Source: CAYTLW01 sp964438735
GTDB lineage: Bacteria; Myxococcota_A; UBA9042
Length of the DNA: 28,050 bases
Reading direction: 5' to 3'
Assembly (NCBI GenBank): GCA_964438735.1
Contig: CAYTLW010000102.1
Location: 1 to 28,050 of the forward strand
Positions within the stretch are counted from its first letter, which is position 1; every line of letters begins with the position of its first letter. Under the pieces are notes generated by a model. It did not search any database and was not told the DNA's origin. It was given only the letters and a program-made list of their open reading frames with translations. Positions 1 to 7,984 of the stretch are shown in pieces. The position numbers were made by a program, and so were the translations under genes.

Positions 1-125
1 CAGGCTACCGTATACCGCCGCTTCGCGGCTCGCCGCGCCTGCCGTCTCGTCCGCTTCAGGGGAACGGTCTCAGGCGGAGATGTCGCTTGGACGTGAAACC
101 AGGGAAGTACTTTGGGATCGCCGAA
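1..125. other. Non-coding region 3' of the kinase gene
   Basis: No convincing gene is seen here. On the + strand there is a small hairpin, GCCGC (17-21) against GCGGC (25-29), and a longer imperfect one in which GCCTG (37-41) and CCGT (42-45) pair with ACGG (64-67) and CAGGC (71-75), with a 3-base bulge. No T-tract follows on either strand, so calling these terminators would be speculative. The right part holds one copy of the 35-bp element listed separately. Confidence 0.4.
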
Positions 126-129
126 CTAG
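95..129 (-). repeat. 35-bp 3'-element, copy 1 (overlaps kinase stop)
   Basis: Read on the minus strand, in the direction of the kinase gene, it starts CTAGTTCG, continues with an 11-base variable stretch, then GTACTTCCC, two variable bases and GTTTC. A second copy with identical spacing lies at 27997-28031; 27 of 35 positions match by eye. The kinase stop codon TAG (126-128) is part of the CTAGTTCG block. The role is unknown; a dispersed intergenic repeat or a 3'-end processing or termination element are possibilities. Confidence 0.5.
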
Positions 130-2228
130 GTGGGCGCGGTGTCGCCGTCTTCGCCGACCGCTCCGCGGGTGGCCAGCATGAGGCGGTCCACAGCCTTCTC
201 GACCTCGTCGCCGCTCAGCACGCAACTGTGATCGTGTGGTGTCCAGACCAGGGCGACCATGGACAGGGCGACCAGGTTGCCCGCTGCGGCGAACTCCAGG
301 TACCAGTCCGGCATATGGGCGCCCAGACCGCCGGCGGCGAAGTAGGCCAGGGCGCTCCAGATCAAGCGCATGTCGATGGTCGCCGCCATCATGGCCACGA
401 TGGCGCCGAAGAGGATCATGTTCATGGACATGGTCAAGGCGATGGGCAGCTCGGCCAGTCCCGAAGCCAGGCGCAGGCTCAGGCTGGCGGCGACGGCCAC
501 CCAGATGGAGCGCACGACCTGGCGGTTGACGCGGCTCTCGGCCAGCTCCTCGCGGAAGTACCATGTCAGCCACGCCGCCATGACGCCGAAGAGCAGGCTC
601 GACAGCAACTGGTCGTTGTGGGTGACGGCATAATCGGCCCAGCGGGTGGCGGCGCTGGTCATCAATGGCAAGACCGTCCACACCGCGCCCAGGGCCAGCG
701 CGATCAGGGTGCGCGTGCTGGCCCCGACCCTGACGTCCATGGCCCGCGACATGGCGCGCAATTGCTGCACTTCTACCTGTTCCTGCTGGCGGCGCTCGCT
801 CAGCTCGGCGACCCGCGCCACGAGCGCTTCGGGGCGCTCGTTCAGTTCGGCCAGCAACATCGTCGCGGCCCGCTCTTCGCCCAGCTCGATCTGCAGCTCG
901 ATCATCGCTGTGGTGGCCCGCTGCAGGCCGATTCTGGCGGCCGGGTTGTCGGGCCAGGCCCGCGTCGCCATCCGAAATCCTTCCGCGCATTGCAGGTAGA
1001 GGTCGTGGGCGGCGGCGGCGAGCTCCCTGCGGCTGGCCGCGCCAACGGTCGCGTCATTGTCCTCCGCCTGCCCGATGCCGGTGTCCAGGAGCGACAGCAA
1101 CTCGGCCAGCTGCGTCTCGGCTTCGTCGCTGATCTGGGTCGAAGCGCGATGCTCCAAGTAGCTGACCAGGGCCTGGCGCATCTCCTCGACGTCGGTGAAT
1201 CGCTCGCCGGGTTCGCGGGCCATGGCCCGAGAGCAGATGCGAACCAGTTCTGGCGGTACCGACTCCTCGTAGACCTTGGCGGGCGAGCGAAAGGCGGCGA
1301 AGAGCACGTTGAACAAGGAGTCGCCCCGATGCGGCGGCTCGCCGGTCAGCACCTCGTGCAGCAGGGCGCCCAGGAGGTAGACGTCGGTCTGCGGGCTGAG
1401 CGCCTTGCCGTCGTCGGCGACCATCTCCGGGGCCATGTAGGCGGGCGTGCCGGCCATGCTGCAGACGTCCGCGGCCAGCGGCAGGGAGCCGGAGCCGTCA
1501 TCTTCCAGGCAGACGGCGACGCCCCAGTCGAGTACGTAGACCTCGCCGAAGCGGCCGATCATCACGTTGTCGGGCTTCAGGTCGCGATGCAGGATGTGGC
1601 GGCTGTGGGCGAAATGCACCGCGTTGCAGACCTGAATGAGCACGTCCAGGTGCCAGACCAGTGGCTCGCGTGCGTCGCCACGCCGCAGCGGGTGCGCATC
1701 GTCCGCCAGCACGGCGCTCCAGGCGTCGCCCTCGACCCGCTTCATGGTCATCATCGGGCCGCCATCGGCGTCCTGTCCCAGGGCGTGTACGGGGATGATG
1801 TTCGGATGCTCCAACGAGCCGGTGACCAGCGCCTCGCGCAGCAGCTTCAACGCCGCGTCCGGATCCTCGCCGCTGGACTTCAGGGTCTTGACCGCCACCT
1901 CGCGGCCCAGGCTCAGCTGGCGCGCCGAGCGCACGATGCCCATGCCGCCTTCGCCGATGGTGTGGGCGATGGCCAGCTCGGGCGGCCCGCCGTCTTGTCC
2001 CGCTTCGGCCAGGCGGGGCAGGGCGGTCACCGACGCGACGCCATCGTCAGCGTCATTGGGCAGCCGCGGGGTGATGGAGGCGTCGTGCGGCCGGGCGAGC
2101 GTGCCGGAATCGAGGTCCAGGGTCTGGAAGATGGTGCGGAATCGGTTCAGGGCGTCCGAACCCGACGATGCGCCGGCGTCCAGGTAGGCCAGGGTCGCCT
2201 TGTCGCCGGAGTCCGCGCCCGTGCTCAT
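126..2228 (-). CDS. Membrane-anchored Ser/Thr protein kinase
   Basis: Transfers phosphate from ATP to Ser/Thr of target proteins (Hanks/PknB-type family). The 700-residue product has a ~90-residue N-terminal extension, then the kinase domain: glycine loop GEGGMG (92-97), VAVK lysine K114, HRDLKPDN (214-221), DWG (234-236) in place of the usual DFG, and GTPAYMAPE (260-268). A helical region follows (about 365-500), then roughly six hydrophobic segments between 507 and 663 and a short acidic tail. Most bacterial kinases of this type have one transmembrane helix before an extracellular sensor, so the polytopic C-terminus is unusual. The start was chosen at ATG 2228 because GGGAGGGG lies 3 bases upstream; an in-frame ATG at 2255 lacks such a site. 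Substrates are unknown. It is divergent from the small membrane protein at 2428. Confidence 0.93.
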   Translation of the reverse strand: MSTGADSGDKATLAYLDAGASSGSDALNRFRTIFQTLDLDSGTLARPHDASITPRLPNDADDGVASVTALPRLAEAGQDGGPPELAIAHTIGEGGMGIVRSARQLSLGREVAVKTLKSSGEDPDAALKLLREALVTGSLEHPNIIPVHALGQDADGGPMMTMKRVEGDAWSAVLADDAHPLRRGDAREPLVWHLDVLIQVCNAVHFAHSRHILHRDLKPDNVMIGRFGEVYVLDWGVAVCLEDDGSGSLPLAADVCSMAGTPAYMAPEMVADDGKALSPQTDVYLLGALLHEVLTGEPPHRGDSLFNVLFAAFRSPAKVYEESVPPELVRICSRAMAREPGERFTDVEEMRQALVSYLEHRASTQISDEAETQLAELLSLLDTGIGQAEDNDATVGAASRRELAAAAHDLYLQCAEGFRMATRAWPDNPAARIGLQRATTAMIELQIELGEERAATMLLAELNERPEALVARVAELSERRQQEQVEVQQLRAMSRAMDVRVGASTRTLIALALGAVWTVLPLMTSAATRWADYAVTHNDQLLSSLLFGVMAAWLTWYFREELAESRVNRQVVRSIWVAVAASLSLRLASGLAELPIALTMSMNMILFGAIVAMMAATIDMRLIWSALAYFAAGGLGAHMPDWYLEFAAAGNLVALSMVALVWTPHDHSCVLSGDEVEKAVDRLMLATRGAVGEDGDTAPT

Positions 2229-2351
2229 CTGCCCCTCCCGCCGACGAGCGGCCAAGGTTGGCCGGCGTCGAGCCTACCATGGCAGGCAAGGATGACGGCC
2301 CGCGCCGCGCAACCCTGCGCCCATGCCAACGCAACACCAGGCCGTGGTTTG

Positions 2352-2379
2352 CCGCCGTGAAGCGGCGTCAACACGGCGG
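2352..2379. promoter_or_regulatory. Inverted repeat in divergent promoter region
   Basis: A perfect 8-bp dyad, CCGCCGTG (2352-2359) and CACGGCGG (2372-2379), is separated by 12 bases. It sits between the divergent kinase and small membrane protein genes, just upstream of a possible -10 box TATGCT (2386-2391). It could be an operator for a dimeric regulator or an RNA hairpin. High GC makes chance dyads fairly common, so this is a tentative call. Confidence 0.3.
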
Positions 2380-2427
2380 ATCGGCTATGCTGGCCGAGCG
2401 TCGATTCCGGCGCTACCGGAGGACAGT

Positions 2428-2931
2428 TTGCCGCGTTGGTACCGGGTCAGACTGCCGCGAGGCGTCGCCAAGAAGTGGACCGAGATCCACAGCCGCCCAC
2501 TGTCCGGTGTCTGGCGTGATCCTGCAGAACCGGAGGTCACCTTTCGCGTCTCCGACCTGCACGATGGCAAGGTGCCGGCCACCTCTACCGTCGCCGAACC
2601 GGAGCCGGCGGACGACGGGATCGTCGGCCTCGATGGCGACCATCGAGACGAGGTCCTGGCCACCATCGCCGCCGCCGAGCGCTCCATTCAGCCCGACCGC
2701 CTGCCCCTGGTCGTGGCGCTGGTCTGTGTGCTGTTGTTGCTGATCCTGAGCTCGGGCGTCCTGCAGGGGGTGTTCACCGACGCCCGCGAACACCTCATCG
2801 AAGAGCGCATCAAGCGGCCCAGGGCCCAGATGAACTGGCGCGATCGACACGGCGCCACGCGGGACAACCTGGGTCTGTCGCCGAGCAGCAAGAAGCCCGC
2901 GCGCCGGGCCCCCGACCTGTTTGGATTCTGA
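2428..2931 (+). CDS. Small single-pass membrane protein, unknown function
   Basis: I do not recognise a family. From TTG 2428 the product is 167 residues: a polar N-terminal part (1-90) with an acidic Pro/Glu stretch around 57-75, one strong hydrophobic helix (about 92-115, LPLVVALVCVLLLLILSSG), then a basic C-terminal tail with KKPARR near the end. The absence of an N-terminal signal suggests a single-pass membrane protein; topology is uncertain. TTG is preferred because GGAGGA (2418-2423) lies four bases upstream. The frame stays open to an ATG at 2323, but that start has no Shine-Dalgarno and its extra residues look non-coding. It is divergent from the kinase, so it could be a partner, but nothing in the sequence proves this. 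Confidence 0.6.
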   Translation: MPRWYRVRLPRGVAKKWTEIHSRPLSGVWRDPAEPEVTFRVSDLHDGKVPATSTVAEPEPADDGIVGLDGDHRDEVLATIAAAERSIQPDRLPLVVALVCVLLLLILSSGVLQGVFTDAREHLIEERIKRPRAQMNWRDRHGATRDNLGLSPSSKKPARRAPDLFGF

Positions 2932-3017
2932 GTCCACATGCCCGGGCGCAGAGCAGGAAGCAACCCAGTCCCACGCATGAAGATTTCTGGATGTACACCC
3001 ACTTGCGCGACCGGTGA

Positions 3018-3026
3018 TGGTACAAT
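3018..3026 (+). promoter_or_regulatory. Extended -10 promoter (TGgTACAAT)
   Basis: TGG-TACAAT fits the extended -10 form TGnTATAAT with one mismatch and lies in the 136-bp gap before the cysteine-rich lipoprotein gene. Transcription would start near 3033, giving a leader of about 35 nt that contains GAGGTGG before ATG 3068. No good -35 hexamer is visible at 17 bp, which is usual for extended -10 promoters. Confidence 0.45.
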
Positions 3027-3067
3027 CGTGGGGTGAGGGGAGCGGGCCCGAGCGGACTGAGGTGGCC

Positions 3068-5617
3068 ATGGCTGTTCGACAACTGTTGACAATCGCAGCG
3101 GGCTGCGCGGTGCTGGCCGCGTGCGGTACCGACCCCGTCAACTCCGGTCCCGGACCGGGCGTAGACACCTCGGATGTGACCTCGGAAGCCGATACAGGGG
3201 CGGCCGATGTGGCCCCCGACGTGCCCGACCAGAGTTGCTTGACCGACTACGACTGCGCCCATCCGGGCGTGGCGTCGGGCTGTGACGAGCCCATCTGCGA
3301 CAAAGGCGTATGTGCCAACAAACCCGCCGAGAAGGGCACCTTCTGCGAGGTCAAGGGCTGGATCGGCGGGGTATGCGAGCAGCGCAGCTGTGACGGCAAG
3401 GGCCAGTGCGTGGCCGGCAATGTGGCCGACGGCACGGGCTGTGGCGATGTGGCGTGCGGTGAGATCTGCCAGCAGGGCGAGTGCAAAGCCGGCGCCTCAG
3501 CCGATGATGGCAACCCCTGCACCGTCGACACCTGCAAGGGCGGCGTCATCAACCACGAGGCCATCGACGATCCGACCGCCAAGTGCGACGACGGCGACCC
3601 GTGCACCCACGGCGATGCCTGCGCCTTTGGCAAGTGCGCCGGCAACACCGCCAACTGCAACGATGGCGTCGACTGCACCATCGACTTCTGCGATGCCAAG
3701 GCGGGCTGCGTGAGCATGGCTTCCCTGCCCATGTGCAACGACGGCGACCCCTGTACCAAACATGTCTGCGACGCCAAGACCGGCTGCAAGGCCGCAGGTG
3801 GCAACGAGGGCACACCCTGTGATGACGGCAACCCCTGCACGGTCGGCGATGGCTGCGATGCGGACGGGCAATGTGTCGGCAGCACCAACACCTGTGACTG
3901 CCAGGTCGATAGCGACTGCAAGGCCAACAACCCCTGCCTGAAGCTCACCTGCCAGGCCGGTAAGTGCATGTCGAATCCCGACCAGGTCGTCGACTGCGAT
4001 GACTCGGACTCCGGGCCATGTGCGACCAACAGCTGCGATGCCAAGACGGGGGAATGCGCGCTCAAACCCATCAATGAAGGCAAGGCATGCGGCGATGACG
4101 ATCCCTGCACGGTCAACAGCGCGTGTGCGAAGGGCAAATGCGCCGGCAAGAAGATGTTGGATTGCGACGACGGCAATGGTTGCACCGTGGACATCTGCTC
4201 CGAGGGCGTGGGCTGCGTGCACAAGGGGAGCGAGGGGCCGTGCGATGACGGCAACGCCTGCTCGGCCGGCGATACCTGCCAGGCGGGCGTCTGCGCCGGC
4301 GAGTGGAAGTCGTGCAGCGACGGAGATGCCTGCACCATCGACAAGTGCGACGCGAAGACCGGCAAGTGCCAGTACGTCAAGAAGCCGGACTGCGGTGGCG
4401 GCTGCAAGGGCGACGATGAATGCGCCGACGACGATGCCTGCACCCAGGACCTCTGTGCACAGGATGGCAAGTGCGTGCACAAGAAGATGCCCAACTGCCC
4501 GAAACCCGGCTGCAAATCAGCCGCGGATTGCGACGACAAGAACGCCTGCACCAAGGACCTCTGCGGACCGGACGCGCAGTGCCAGCACAAGAAGCTGCCC
4601 AACTGCCCGCCCACAGGCTGCAAGGACGCCAGCGGCTGCGACGACAACAACGCCTGCACCTTCGAGATCTGCATCAACGGCAAGTGCCAGTACCAGAAGC
4701 TGAGCTGCAACGACGGCGATAACTGCACCAAGGACGCCTGCAACCCAGCCACTGGCGGATGCTTCTTCGAGAAGATCCCCGGCTGCGGCGCCGGCTGCCA
4801 GACCCACCAGGATTGCGCCAGCGCCGACAAGTGCATGCCCAAGTACTGCGTCAGCAAGCAGTGCAAGGCCTACCCGAAGAACTGCAACGACTACGACGAC
4901 TGCACCACCGACAGCTGCAACTCCCAGAGCGGCCAGTGCGTGTTCAAGAAGATCGCCGGTTGCGTGTCCAACAAGTGCAAGACCAAGGCCGATTGCGACG
5001 ACAAGAAGGTGTGCACCAACGACTACTGCCAGCTGCAGACGGGCAAATGCTTCAATACCAACATCCCCAACTGCGACCCGACCAAACCCAAGTGCAAGGC
5101 CAACTCCGACTGCAACGACAACAAGCCCTGCACCTACGACTACTGCAATACCTACTACGGCACCTGCTCCAACAACGCGATCCCCAACTGCGATCCGACC
5201 AAACCCAAGTGCAAGAGCAAGGCCGATTGCGACGATGGGGAGCCGTGCACCAACGACACCTGTCACGCGGCCTATGGCACCTGCTACAACACCAAGATCT
5301 ATGGCTGCACCGCTGGAAATCCCTGCAAGACCAACGCCCAGTGCGCCGACAACAACAAGTGCACCTCGAACCTCTGCCTGAAGAATAAATGCGCCGCCAA
5401 ACCCATCAGCTGCGATGACTACAACCCCTGCACCAAGGACACCTGCCAGTCCTACACCGGCAAATGCTTCCACCAGCCGGTGCCGGGCTGTGTGGCCACC
5501 AAGTGCGCCAAGCAGAGCGACTGCGACGACCAGAACAAGTGCACCAAGGACGTCTGCGAATACGGCTGGTGCAAGCACGTCATGCAGCCGGGTTGTGCTC
5601 CTTCACCCGGCGGCTAG
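3068..5617 (+). CDS. Cysteine-rich repeat surface lipoprotein
   Basis: Predicted lipoprotein of 849 residues. The signal peptide MAVRQLLTIAAGCAVLAAC ends in a lipobox with lipidated Cys19. A Pro/Gly/Asp/Thr-rich linker follows to about residue 57, then an unbroken series of cysteine repeats of the form C-D-D-G-(N/D)-x-C-T-x-D-x-C with a following G-K/x-C. These resemble the Dictyostelium CTDC repeat family. From about residue 425 they settle into a 35-40 residue unit: KC-x-x-x-x-DCDD-x-x-x-CT-x-D-x-C, then an IPNC/IPGC-type ending. No catalytic domain is visible; a disulfide-rich surface stalk or adhesin is likely. The start is ATG 3068, with GAGGTGG upstream, because it gives a clean signal peptide; the frame is open from 3014. 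The stress protein gene follows after 44 bp. Confidence 0.88.
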   Translation: MAVRQLLTIAAGCAVLAACGTDPVNSGPGPGVDTSDVTSEADTGAADVAPDVPDQSCLTDYDCAHPGVASGCDEPICDKGVCANKPAEKGTFCEVKGWIGGVCEQRSCDGKGQCVAGNVADGTGCGDVACGEICQQGECKAGASADDGNPCTVDTCKGGVINHEAIDDPTAKCDDGDPCTHGDACAFGKCAGNTANCNDGVDCTIDFCDAKAGCVSMASLPMCNDGDPCTKHVCDAKTGCKAAGGNEGTPCDDGNPCTVGDGCDADGQCVGSTNTCDCQVDSDCKANNPCLKLTCQAGKCMSNPDQVVDCDDSDSGPCATNSCDAKTGECALKPINEGKACGDDDPCTVNSACAKGKCAGKKMLDCDDGNGCTVDICSEGVGCVHKGSEGPCDDGNACSAGDTCQAGVCAGEWKSCSDGDACTIDKCDAKTGKCQYVKKPDCGGGCKGDDECADDDACTQDLCAQDGKCVHKKMPNCPKPGCKSAADCDDKNACTKDLCGPDAQCQHKKLPNCPPTGCKDASGCDDNNACTFEICINGKCQYQKLSCNDGDNCTKDACNPATGGCFFEKIPGCGAGCQTHQDCASADKCMPKYCVSKQCKAYPKNCNDYDDCTTDSCNSQSGQCVFKKIAGCVSNKCKTKADCDDKKVCTNDYCQLQTGKCFNTNIPNCDPTKPKCKANSDCNDNKPCTYDYCNTYYGTCSNNAIPNCDPTKPKCKSKADCDDGEPCTNDTCHAAYGTCYNTKIYGCTAGNPCKTNAQCADNNKCTSNLCLKNKCAAKPISCDDYNPCTKDTCQSYTGKCFHQPVPGCVATKCAKQSDCDDQNKCTKDVCEYGWCKHVMQPGCAPSPGG

Positions 5618-5661
5618 CATCCAACATTCATGGCGCCTGCGGGCGCACCTTCTGGAGCGTC

Positions 5662-6516
5662 GTGAAGTTCGACGAGTTCGAGTCCGTCTTTCGCAGCGCC
5701 ATCAAGGAGCGCTACAGCTACAGCCCGCCCGATGTGGGGGCGGTCGTGGTCGTGATCGACCGGGATCGCCAGGTCGCCGAAGGCATGGTGGCCGAACTTC
5801 GTGAACTCAACTCCGGCCTGTCGCGCATCGGCGAGGTCAGCTGGCACACGGTCTGCGTCGACGATTTCGCGGGCATCGCCCCGCTGCTGGGGCGTGTACA
5901 GGAGCTGCAAGCGGGCCTGGTGGTGACCTGGCGCAACGTCTTCGGGCTGGCAGACGACTCCAGTTTTGCCCTGGGCTCTGTGGTCGAGACGCTCAGCCAG
6001 GCGCTGGATGTCCCCGTCCTGGTGATGCCCGGTGAAGGGGCCGAACGTCGCCTGCCCGCCCGCCAGCAGGTGGACAGCGTGCTGGTGGTCACCGATCACC
6101 TCACCGGCGCCCGGCGCCTGATCGACTGGGGCCTGTTGCTGACGCCGGATCAGGGCACCATCTACCTGGCCCACATCGAGGACCAGGCCACATTCGAGCG
6201 CTACATGGACGCCATCGGTCGCATCCCCAGCATGGACACCGACGTGGCCCGCGACCGCCTGGCTGCGAAGCTGCTGCAGCTGCCCAGCGACTACATCGAG
6301 TCGGTGGTCACCGAGATGGCCAGCTGCGGGATCTCGGAGACCGTGGTGCCCATCGTGCGCATGGGCGACCCCCTGGGCGAATACGAGTCCCTGGTCGCCG
6401 AGAGCGAGATCGACCTGGTGCTGGTCCACAGCAAAGACGCCAGCCAACGCGCCATGGAGGGCACCGCCTATGCCTTGACCGTGGAGCTGGCCGACACCCC
6501 CGTGCTGATGCTCTGA
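5662..6516 (+). CDS. Tandem universal stress protein (UspA-like)
   Basis: Predicted cytoplasmic protein of 284 residues that appears to contain two UspA-type alpha/beta domains: an N-terminal one (about 15-130; strand GAVVVVIDRD, ending VPVLVMPG) and a C-terminal one (about 140-284; DSVLVVTDH, then EIDLVLVHSKD, ending DTPVLML). The usual G-x2-G-x9-G(S/T) nucleotide-binding signature is not apparent in the C-terminal domain, so ATP binding is doubtful. The GTG start at 5662 is supported by GGAG (5653-5656) five bases upstream; upstream in-frame residues overlap the previous gene's end. Only 15 bp separate it from the transporter gene, so the two are probably co-transcribed and it may modulate the transporter (inference). 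A 5-bp GCGCC/GGCGC hairpin (5633-5646) lies just before it. Confidence 0.72.
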   Translation: MKFDEFESVFRSAIKERYSYSPPDVGAVVVVIDRDRQVAEGMVAELRELNSGLSRIGEVSWHTVCVDDFAGIAPLLGRVQELQAGLVVTWRNVFGLADDSSFALGSVVETLSQALDVPVLVMPGEGAERRLPARQQVDSVLVVTDHLTGARRLIDWGLLLTPDQGTIYLAHIEDQATFERYMDAIGRIPSMDTDVARDRLAAKLLQLPSDYIESVVTEMASCGISETVVPIVRMGDPLGEYESLVAESEIDLVLVHSKDASQRAMEGTAYALTVELADTPVLML

Positions 6517-6531
6517 GTCGGACTCGCCACC

Positions 6532-7896
6532 ATGCACCACCTCGGCCCCGTCGGCATCGCCCTCTTCGTCGCCATCCTGGTGGCGATGATCGCCGCGCTC
6601 GCTCTCGAGGAGAAGATCCACGCCAAGAAGTCGATGATCACGGGCCTCTTCGCTGTGATCAGCCTGTTATGCGGCGCCGCGGCGGGCATCCTGCCCTTTG
6701 GCGAGGTCACCTTGCCCGGCGGCCACCACGTGGGCCTGCCGGTCTACATCCCGGCCATCGATTGGGGCGTCATCACCATCATCCTGGGCTCGAGCCTGTT
6801 CATCGACGTCATCTCGCGCTCGGGCATCTTCAGCTGGACGGCCATCCGCCTGACGCGCCTGTCTGGCGGCGATCCGCTGTTGCTGCTCATCTTCTACGGC
6901 GTATTGACAGTGGTCTTTTCGGCGCTGCTGAACAACGTCACCGCGATGATCATCATCGGCTCCCTGACCGTGGTCTCCCTGGGCAAGCTGGGGCGCGACA
7001 ACATGCTGCTGGGCTTCCTGCTGACCGAGGGGCTGCTGACCAATATTGGCGGCCTGCTGACGCTGATCTCCTCGGTGCCCAACATCATCCTGGGCAACAT
7101 GGCCGGCATCGAGTTCGTCGACTTCTTCCTGGTCGCGGCGCCCTACGCCGTGCTCGCCACCGCGCTGACCCTGGTCATGGCCACCCGCATCTTCGGCATC
7201 CGCCGGCTGGAGGACGAGACCAGCCGCGCCGAAGCCGCCGCCCTGGTGGCCTCCTTCGACGAGAACGATGGCATCGACAGCCGCGGCTTCTTCAACCTGA
7301 GCTGGCTGCTGCTCCTGGGCTTCATCTGCACCATCGCCACGACCACCTGGATCCCCTGGATCAGCGACCTGGGCATGGGTTTTGTCGCCATGGCCTTCGC
7401 CGTGGTGGCCCTGGTTCGCTACAAGCACGAGGTCGACCGCAACTACGCCGCGCTGGACTGGGACCTGCTCTTCTTCTTCATCTACCTCTTCGTGGTCATC
7501 AACGTGATGGAGCACGCCGGCGTGCTCGACCTCATCGGCCGCGGCATCGGCGTGCTCATCGCCCTGGGCGACTACCCCGGCGGCGGGGCGTTGCTCTGGT
7601 CCTCCTCCATCGCGTCGGCGGTGACCGACAACGTGCCGCTGGCCGCCGTGATGGGCAAGATCCTGCAGGCACAGGAGATCCCCTCGACCAGCCACATGTG
7701 GTGGGCGACCATCTTCGGCACCAACCTGGGCGGCAACTTCACGCCTATCGGCTCGGCGTCGACGGTGGTGGCCGTGGCCATCATGCACCGCCACAAGCTG
7801 CCCATGGGCTTTGCCCGATTCGTGCGGGTGGCGTCGCCATTTGCCGTGGCCCAGTTGATCCTGGCGACGGCCTATGTGCTGATCTTCCTGCGCTGA
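6532..7896 (+). CDS. ArsB/NhaD-superfamily ion transporter
   Basis: Polytopic inner-membrane protein of 454 residues with about 11-12 hydrophobic segments. Two halves carry matching motifs typical of the ion-transporter superfamily: SALLNNVTA (130-138) with NIGGLLTLISSVPN (171-184), and SAVTDNVPL (362-370) with TNLGGNFTPIGSAST (397-411). The SAVxDNxP motif is characteristic of NhaD-type Na+/H+ antiporters, while the overall pattern also fits ArsB/P-protein anion permeases. Sodium/proton exchange is therefore the leading guess and arsenite or organic anion transport the alternatives. No arsenic genes are nearby. Shine-Dalgarno support is weak, in keeping with translational coupling to the stress protein gene. 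The C-terminus ...LIFLR and its TGA stop are encoded within a 14-bp tandem repeat. Confidence 0.85.
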   Translation: MHHLGPVGIALFVAILVAMIAALALEEKIHAKKSMITGLFAVISLLCGAAAGILPFGEVTLPGGHHVGLPVYIPAIDWGVITIILGSSLFIDVISRSGIFSWTAIRLTRLSGGDPLLLLIFYGVLTVVFSALLNNVTAMIIIGSLTVVSLGKLGRDNMLLGFLLTEGLLTNIGGLLTLISSVPNIILGNMAGIEFVDFFLVAAPYAVLATALTLVMATRIFGIRRLEDETSRAEAAALVASFDENDGIDSRGFFNLSWLLLLGFICTIATTTWIPWISDLGMGFVAMAFAVVALVRYKHEVDRNYAALDWDLLFFFIYLFVVINVMEHAGVLDLIGRGIGVLIALGDYPGGGALLWSSSIASAVTDNVPLAAVMGKILQAQEIPSTSHMWWATIFGTNLGGNFTPIGSASTVVAVAIMHRHKLPMGFARFVRVASPFAVAQLILATAYVLIFLR

Positions 7897-7961
7897 TCTT
7901 CCTGCGCTGATCTTCCTGCGCTGATCTTCCTGCGCTGATCTTCCTGCGCTGATCTTCCCGT
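7878..7961 (+). repeat. 14-bp tandem repeat spanning transporter stop codon
   Basis: Five exact copies of GCTGATCTTCCTGC (7878-7947) plus one degenerate copy (7948-7961). The TGA stop of the transporter gene (7894-7896) lies in copy 2. Each unit contains TGA and 14 is not a multiple of 3, so consecutive copies supply stop codons in all three frames, each preceded by an LIFLR-coding stretch. Copy number could therefore change without altering the protein. The array fills much of the 88-bp gap before the convergent gene. Confidence 0.95.
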
Positions 7962-7984
7962 TCTGATCGTCGCCCCGTGGTCGT

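Noticed and set aside
1..75. attC-like recombination site at the left end
   Set aside because: The imperfect hairpin lacks the conserved GTTRRRY/RYYYAAC boxes and there is no integrase gene in the window.
87..2360. Long plus-strand open frame (757 residues) opposite the kinase gene
   Set aside because: It is the complement of a clear kinase with all motifs; the translation is Gln/Arg/His/Gly-rich without domain signs, as expected for an antisense frame in GC-rich DNA.
6532..7896. Arsenite efflux (arsB) assignment
   Set aside because: No arsenic resistance genes nearby, and the SAVTDNVPL motif favours NhaD-like transporters; the substrate is left open.
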